NCBI GenBank assembly: GCA_023392035.1
Contig: JAEVZY010000106.1
Coordinates: forward strand, 1-9,244
Length of the DNA: 9,244 bases
Origin: Pseudomonadota bacterium
GTDB lineage: Bacteria > Pseudomonadota > Gammaproteobacteria > Burkholderiales > Burkholderiaceae_D
Direction: 5' to 3'
Positions 6,301 through 9,244 of this stretch are shown in pieces. Below the pieces are notes generated by a model. The model had not been told where the DNA came from. It was given only the letters and a program-made list of their open reading frames with translations, and searched no databases. A program made the position numbers and the translations under genes. Numbering within the stretch: the first letter of the stretch is position 1; each line of letters starts with the position of its first letter.

Positions 6301-7154
6301 TATCGGGCGCCTTCATGTCCCAGGGCCAGCGCCACCATGCGGCTGGCCGGATCGCCCAGTTCGGCACGGGCGGAAAAATGATCGACGCCGGGCAGGACGT
6401 GCAAGCGCGGCCGGTCGTCCTCGCCGGTCCAGGCCTGCGCCATCTCGCTCGACTGCCGCAGATACTCCTGTCCTTCCTGTTCGCCGACCACGATGGACAG
6501 CGGTGCCCACTGCAGGCGCGGCAGCAGGCGCGGGCTGCAGCGCGCCGCTTCTTCCGGTTTGAGCTGCAGGACTTCATTCAGGAAGCACAAGCGTATCGGT
6601 TCCAGATCGTAGATGCCGCTGATGGCGCAGACATGGGTCAATGCCGGTGTGCCGGCCATGGCCAGCATCATGGCAGCGATGTGGCCGCCGGCGGAATGGC
6701 CCGAGATTGAAATCCGATCGGGCCGACCGCCCCAGGCCTGGATATTGGCGGCCACCCACTGCAGCGCGCGCTGGCATTGCGCCAGCAACTCGCCCATCGT
6801 CACCGTGGGCATCAGCGCGTAATTCACCACCACCAGCGTCACCCCATGCGGCACGATGCCATCGGCCACGTAGCTGAAGTCGCGCTTGTCCAGCATGCGC
6901 CAATAGCCGCCATGGAAGAACACATGCACCGGCGCATCCGCTTGCGGCGCGCGGAAGATATCCAGCCGCTCGCCGGGATGACTGCCATAGGCCACATCCA
7001 GCACGCAGTCGTGCCGGGCGCGGGCGGCGACGCTCCTGGCTTCGTGCTCGGCCAGGAAGGCGGCGAAATCGAAACCGGGCACCTTGTTGCGGTTGTCGTA
7101 TTCGCCGTCCAGGCCGGCGCGGTCGTAACCGCGGTAAAGAACCTGGCCGCTCAC
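6300..7154 (-). CDS. Alpha/beta hydrolase, arylformamidase-type; candidate N-formylmaleamate deformylase
   Basis: A 284-residue protein. Seen: oxyanion-hole motif HGGYW (81-85), nucleophile elbow GHSAGGH with Ser154, and a candidate catalytic His259 in the PGVDHFSA context. The acid position, in GEQEGQEYLRQS, appears to be Glu227 where arylformamidases usually have Asp. Known: HGGYW plus GxSAGG marks the kynurenine-formamidase/esterase branch, which hydrolyses formamides. Inference from context: between the ring-opening dioxygenase and the maleamate-type amidase, it likely removes formate from N-formylmaleamate, the NicD step. P. putida NicD belongs to a different alpha/beta-hydrolase branch without HGGYW, so this would be a non-orthologous replacement. 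The GTG start at 7152-7154 overlaps the upstream stop in a GTGA and has GGGAA upstream. It could instead be a true arylformamidase, but no other kynurenine gene is near. Confidence 0.82.
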   Translation of the reverse strand: MSGQVLYRGYDRAGLDGEYDNRNKVPGFDFAAFLAEHEARSVAARARHDCVLDVAYGSHPGERLDIFRAPQADAPVHVFFHGGYWRMLDKRDFSYVADGIVPHGVTLVVVNYALMPTVTMGELLAQCQRALQWVAANIQAWGGRPDRISISGHSAGGHIAAMMLAMAGTPALTHVCAISGIYDLEPIRLCFLNEVLQLKPEEAARCSPRLLPRLQWAPLSIVVGEQEGQEYLRQSSEMAQAWTGEDDRPRLHVLPGVDHFSARAELGDPASRMVALALGHEGAR

Positions 7155-7843
7155 GGCTTGCGTTCCCGCAGCAGGTTGACCAGCTCGGCGGTGGGCATGA
7201 CGTCGGCGTACTTGCTCGCCATGTCAAACAGGTTCACCTTGTGCGAGGTGGGCGAGCGGTCATACACCGCGTCCTGCGGCACCACCACCTTGTAGTTCAT
7301 CGAGCAGGCATCCACCACCGTGCCGCGCACGCAGCCGCTGGTGGTGCAGCCGGTGACGACGATGGAATCCGCCTTCAGGCTGACCAGGTAACTCGCCAGC
7401 GCGGTGCCGAAGAAGGCGCTGGCGTGGTATTTCGGAATGCAGATGTCGCCTTCGCGCGGCGCGATCTCGCGCACGAATTCATAGCCTTCGCTGGGGATCT
7501 CCATCACGCCCGGCACCTTGTCGCCGAACTGGCCGCGATCATGGCTGGCCTTGGGCGCCACATGCGGATAGAGCACCGGCAAGCCAAGGCGACGAAACTG
7601 CTCCACCAGTTGCGCGATATGCGGAATGGCGGCCCAGCCCAGTTCGCCGCAACTGGTGGGATATTGGCTGACCGCTTGCTCGATCGGCATGGCCTCGCGG
7701 CCCACGGTGCGGTACTGCACGTCGATCACCAGCAGGGCCGGGCGCTGGCCCAGTCCGGTGGGCGTGCCGAAGCCGGCCTGGCGGTACAAGGCCTGTTCGG
7801 ATGCGGGAATGATGTCGTCCCAGGGACGGGGTGCTTGGCTCAT
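7151..7843 (-). CDS. nicF: Isochorismatase-fold cysteine hydrolase; candidate maleamate amidohydrolase (NicF-like)
   Basis: From ATG at 7841-7843 the protein has 230 residues; a GTG at 7853-7855, overlapping the preceding stop as GTGA, would add four. Numbering below uses the longer form. Seen: the cysteine-hydrolase triad, Asp45 in LLVIDVQ, Lys142 in IPKYHASAFFGT, and Cys175 in TGCTTSGCVRGTVVDA, with the cis-peptide-type VVTGCTTSG before it. Known: this layout belongs to N-carbamoylsarcosine amidase/maleamate amidase-like enzymes. Role: hydrolyses maleamate to maleate and ammonia. By position, after the monooxygenase and before the deformylase and dioxygenase genes, it fills the NicF step of the 2,5-dihydroxypyridine pathway. 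The N-terminal part with PWDDIIPASEQALYRQAGFG (11-30) precedes the usual domain. Specificity between maleamate and another small amide cannot be read from sequence alone. Confidence 0.85.
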   Translation of the reverse strand: MSQAPRPWDDIIPASEQALYRQAGFGTPTGLGQRPALLVIDVQYRTVGREAMPIEQAVSQYPTSCGELGWAAIPHIAQLVEQFRRLGLPVLYPHVAPKASHDRGQFGDKVPGVMEIPSEGYEFVREIAPREGDICIPKYHASAFFGTALASYLVSLKADSIVVTGCTTSGCVRGTVVDACSMNYKVVVPQDAVYDRSPTSHKVNLFDMASKYADVMPTAELVNLLRERKP

Positions 7844-7851
7844 GGCATTCT

Positions 7852-9045
7852 TCACAGGGCTACAGTGTTGGCGTCATAGCTGAAGAGCCAGTCGTAGCGC
7901 TCTTTCATGCTGGCCGCACTCCAGTTTTGATTGACGTAGGGAACGGCGGTATCGAGCTTGGCCAGGGCTTCGTTGTGAAACACGTATTGCATGCCCAGCG
8001 AACGGTCCACGGTCTTGGCGCCGCGGGCGGCACGCGCATTGGAATAGCGCTGCAAGGCAAGCGCGGTATCGGTTTCGCCGTATTGCTCCAGGCAGCGCGC
8101 CAGCACGCCGGCATCTTCAAAGGCCATGTTCACGCCCTGGCCCAGATACGGCACCATCGAATGGCAGGCGTCGCCCAACAGGGTGACCCGGCCGCGGCTC
8201 CACTGCTGCAGCGGCTCGCGGATGAACAGGCCCCACTTGTACAGGGTCTGCGCGTTCTTGATCAGGTCAATGATGTCCTGGTGCCAGCCCTGGAAGTCTT
8301 GCAGGCATTCTTCGATGGAGCCCATTTCCGACCAGGACTCCACGGTCCATTCGGTACTCTCCGCCTGGCCCGAGAAAGACACGAACTGCTGGCTGCCCTT
8401 GCGCACCGGATAGCTGGTGACATGCGCTGTCGGTCCGACCCAGGTGGAAGCCACCGGCAAGCGATGATGTTCAGCCAGCGCTTCCATCGGGACCAGGCCG
8501 CGCCAGGCGAGGGCATTGGTGAAGCGTCCCGGCGAGGGGCCGAAGGCGGCGGCGCGCACCTTGGAGTGCAGGCCATCGGCGCCCACCAGCGCCGTGCCGC
8601 GCGCCGTGCGGCCGTCTTCGAATTGCAGCGTCACGCCTGCATCGTCTTGCGTGAAGCCGGACACGCGCGCATTCAGGTGGAAGGCGTCGGGCTTGATGGC
8701 CTGCACCGCCTCCACCAGCACCCGGTGCATTTCCGAACGCAGCACCATGATGAGGTTGTGGTCGGTGCCGGTCTGCTGGCTGTACACCGACCAGCTTTGG
8801 CCGCTGTCCCACAGGCGCACCACGCGATCGTTGGCATTGGTGTTGATGCTTTCGATGGCGTCTCTCATGCCCAGCGCATTCAGCACCCGGGCGCCATTGG
8901 GCGAGACCCACAGGCCCGAACCCAGTTCGCGCAGCTCGGGCGCCTGCTCGTACAGATCGACATCGATGCCGCGTTTCAGCAGCGCCAGGGCAGCGACCAG
9001 GCCGCCCATGCCGCCGCCGGCAATCATTACATGTTGCTTGCTCAT
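7852..9045 (-). CDS. FAD-dependent aromatic monooxygenase (salicylate/6-hydroxynicotinate hydroxylase family)
   Basis: A 397-residue class A flavoprotein. Seen: Rossmann GGGMGGL (10-16) with Glu33 for the FAD ribose; the DG motif in LVGADGLHSKVR (153-164); and the GD motif in LLGDACHSMVPYLGQGVNMA (289-308), all in the usual order. Role: NAD(P)H-dependent hydroxylation of a phenol-like ring, in this context probably decarboxylative, giving 2,5-dihydroxypyridine for the NicX-like enzyme. Candidates are 6-hydroxynicotinate 3-monooxygenase (NicC) and 5-hydroxypicolinate monooxygenase (HpaM-type). As I recall NicC, it has active-site His47 and His302; the aligned positions here look like Trp46 (SGLWVSPN) and Tyr300 (MVPYLGQG), so it may not be a NicC orthologue. 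The ATG at 9043-9045 overlaps the stop of the Fe-S subunit gene as ATGA, with GGAGGAAGG upstream. Family certain, substrate open. Confidence 0.88.
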   Translation of the reverse strand: MSKQHVMIAGGGMGGLVAALALLKRGIDVDLYEQAPELRELGSGLWVSPNGARVLNALGMRDAIESINTNANDRVVRLWDSGQSWSVYSQQTGTDHNLIMVLRSEMHRVLVEAVQAIKPDAFHLNARVSGFTQDDAGVTLQFEDGRTARGTALVGADGLHSKVRAAAFGPSPGRFTNALAWRGLVPMEALAEHHRLPVASTWVGPTAHVTSYPVRKGSQQFVSFSGQAESTEWTVESWSEMGSIEECLQDFQGWHQDIIDLIKNAQTLYKWGLFIREPLQQWSRGRVTLLGDACHSMVPYLGQGVNMAFEDAGVLARCLEQYGETDTALALQRYSNARAARGAKTVDRSLGMQYVFHNEALAKLDTAVPYVNQNWSAASMKERYDWLFSYDANTVAL

Positions 9046-9244
9046 GCTTTGCCTTCCTCCATGCTGGTGGGGCCGGCAAGACGCCGGGCCACATCCTTGA
9101 TCGCTTCAATGATCTTCACGTACCCCGTGCAGCGGCAGATATTGCCGCGCAGGTAGTGGCGGATCTGTTCATCGGTGGGTTGCGGAATTTCTGCCAACAG
9201 GCTTTTCACCGCCAGCACCATGCCCGGCGTGCAAAAGCCGCATT
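9042..9244 (-). CDS. Small [2Fe-2S] subunit of a molybdenum hydroxylase (C-terminal fragment)
   Basis: Only the last 66 residues lie in the window; the gene enters from the right edge. Seen: CGFCTPGM at its start and GNICRCTGY about 35 residues later, giving the four cysteines (C-x2-C ... C-x-C) of the C-terminal plant-type [2Fe-2S]-binding domain, then a short tail ending SMEEGKA. Known: these motifs mark the small subunit of the CO dehydrogenase/xanthine-oxidase type, which passes electrons from the Mo site towards a FAD subunit. The two-subunit NicA/isoquinoline oxidoreductase type usually has CGFCQ/SGQ and CRCGTY-like versions instead. Role by context: first ring hydroxylation, with water as oxygen donor, of the pyridine substrate. 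The large and FAD subunits would be expected beyond the right edge. Its TGA overlaps the monooxygenase ATG. Confidence 0.92.
   Translation of the reverse strand, partial: CGFCTPGMVLAVKSLLAEIPQPTDEQIRHYLRGNICRCTGYVKIIEAIKDVARRLAGPTSMEEGKA

Noticed and set aside
4402..6710. Long plus-strand open frames opposite the permease, dioxygenase and hydrolase genes
   Set aside because: Gln/His/Arg-rich shadow translations without motifs, fully covering well-supported minus-strand genes.
7831..9156. 441-residue plus-strand frame opposite the monooxygenase
   Set aside because: Shadow of the flavoprotein gene, which carries all expected FAD motifs on the minus strand.
1..9244. CRISPR array, tRNA/rRNA genes, insertion sequence or prophage
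   Set aside because: No regularly spaced repeats, no tRNA-like cloverleaf, no transposase or integrase frame and no terminal inverted repeats were seen on reading through both strands.

Overview
The window looks like chromosomal DNA from a GC-rich betaproteobacterium, probably Burkholderiales and perhaps close to Oxalobacteraceae. This is inferred from GC-rich codon choice, the style of the chemoreceptor signalling domain (no C-terminal receptor pentapeptide) and the gene content. No database search was possible.

Left part (1-2171): an RND efflux locus. The inner-membrane pump (N-terminal fragment only) and its periplasmic adaptor are read leftward. A MarR/SlyA-type regulator is read rightward from a 72-bp divergent intergenic region that holds a TTAG-N5-CTAA operator-like palindrome overlapping a -10-like TATACT. 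Just behind the regulator is an unlisted 34-codon gene with a perfect AGGAGG ribosome binding site, encoding a tiny lipoprotein-like peptide. A perfect 12-bp tandem duplication sits at the junction of the two.

Middle (2204-3853): a transmembrane methyl-accepting chemotaxis protein preceded by a near-consensus flagellar sigma-28 (FliA) promoter with exact spacing. Its stop codon overlaps the stop codon of the convergent operon in a shared CTAG.

Right part (3850-9244): six leftward genes packed as one operon. In transcription order they are: small [2Fe-2S] subunit of a molybdenum hydroxylase (partial), FAD aromatic monooxygenase, isochorismatase-fold amidohydrolase, alpha/beta hydrolase, 2,5-dihydroxypyridine 5,6-dioxygenase (NicX-like) and a roughly 12-TM permease. 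Three junctions have 4-nt ATGA/GTGA overlaps and a fourth may. The NicX-like enzyme is the anchor identification: its sequence and the three iron ligands fit the family. The set matches pyridine-carboxylate catabolism through 2,5-dihydroxypyridine: ring hydroxylation, (decarboxylative) monooxygenation to 2,5-dihydroxypyridine, ring opening to N-formylmaleamate, deformylation to maleamate, deamidation to maleate.

Several parts differ from the classical Pseudomonas putida nic pathway. The Fe-S subunit is of the CO-dehydrogenase/xanthine-oxidase small-chain type, the monooxygenase seems to lack active-site histidines of NicC, and the deformylase candidate is an arylformamidase-type hydrolase rather than a NicD-type one. 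The permease belongs to no family I can name with certainty, and no maleate isomerase (NicE) is visible. The growth substrate (nicotinate, picolinate, a hydroxypicolinate or another pyridine) is therefore open, and this cluster is the most interesting part of the window.
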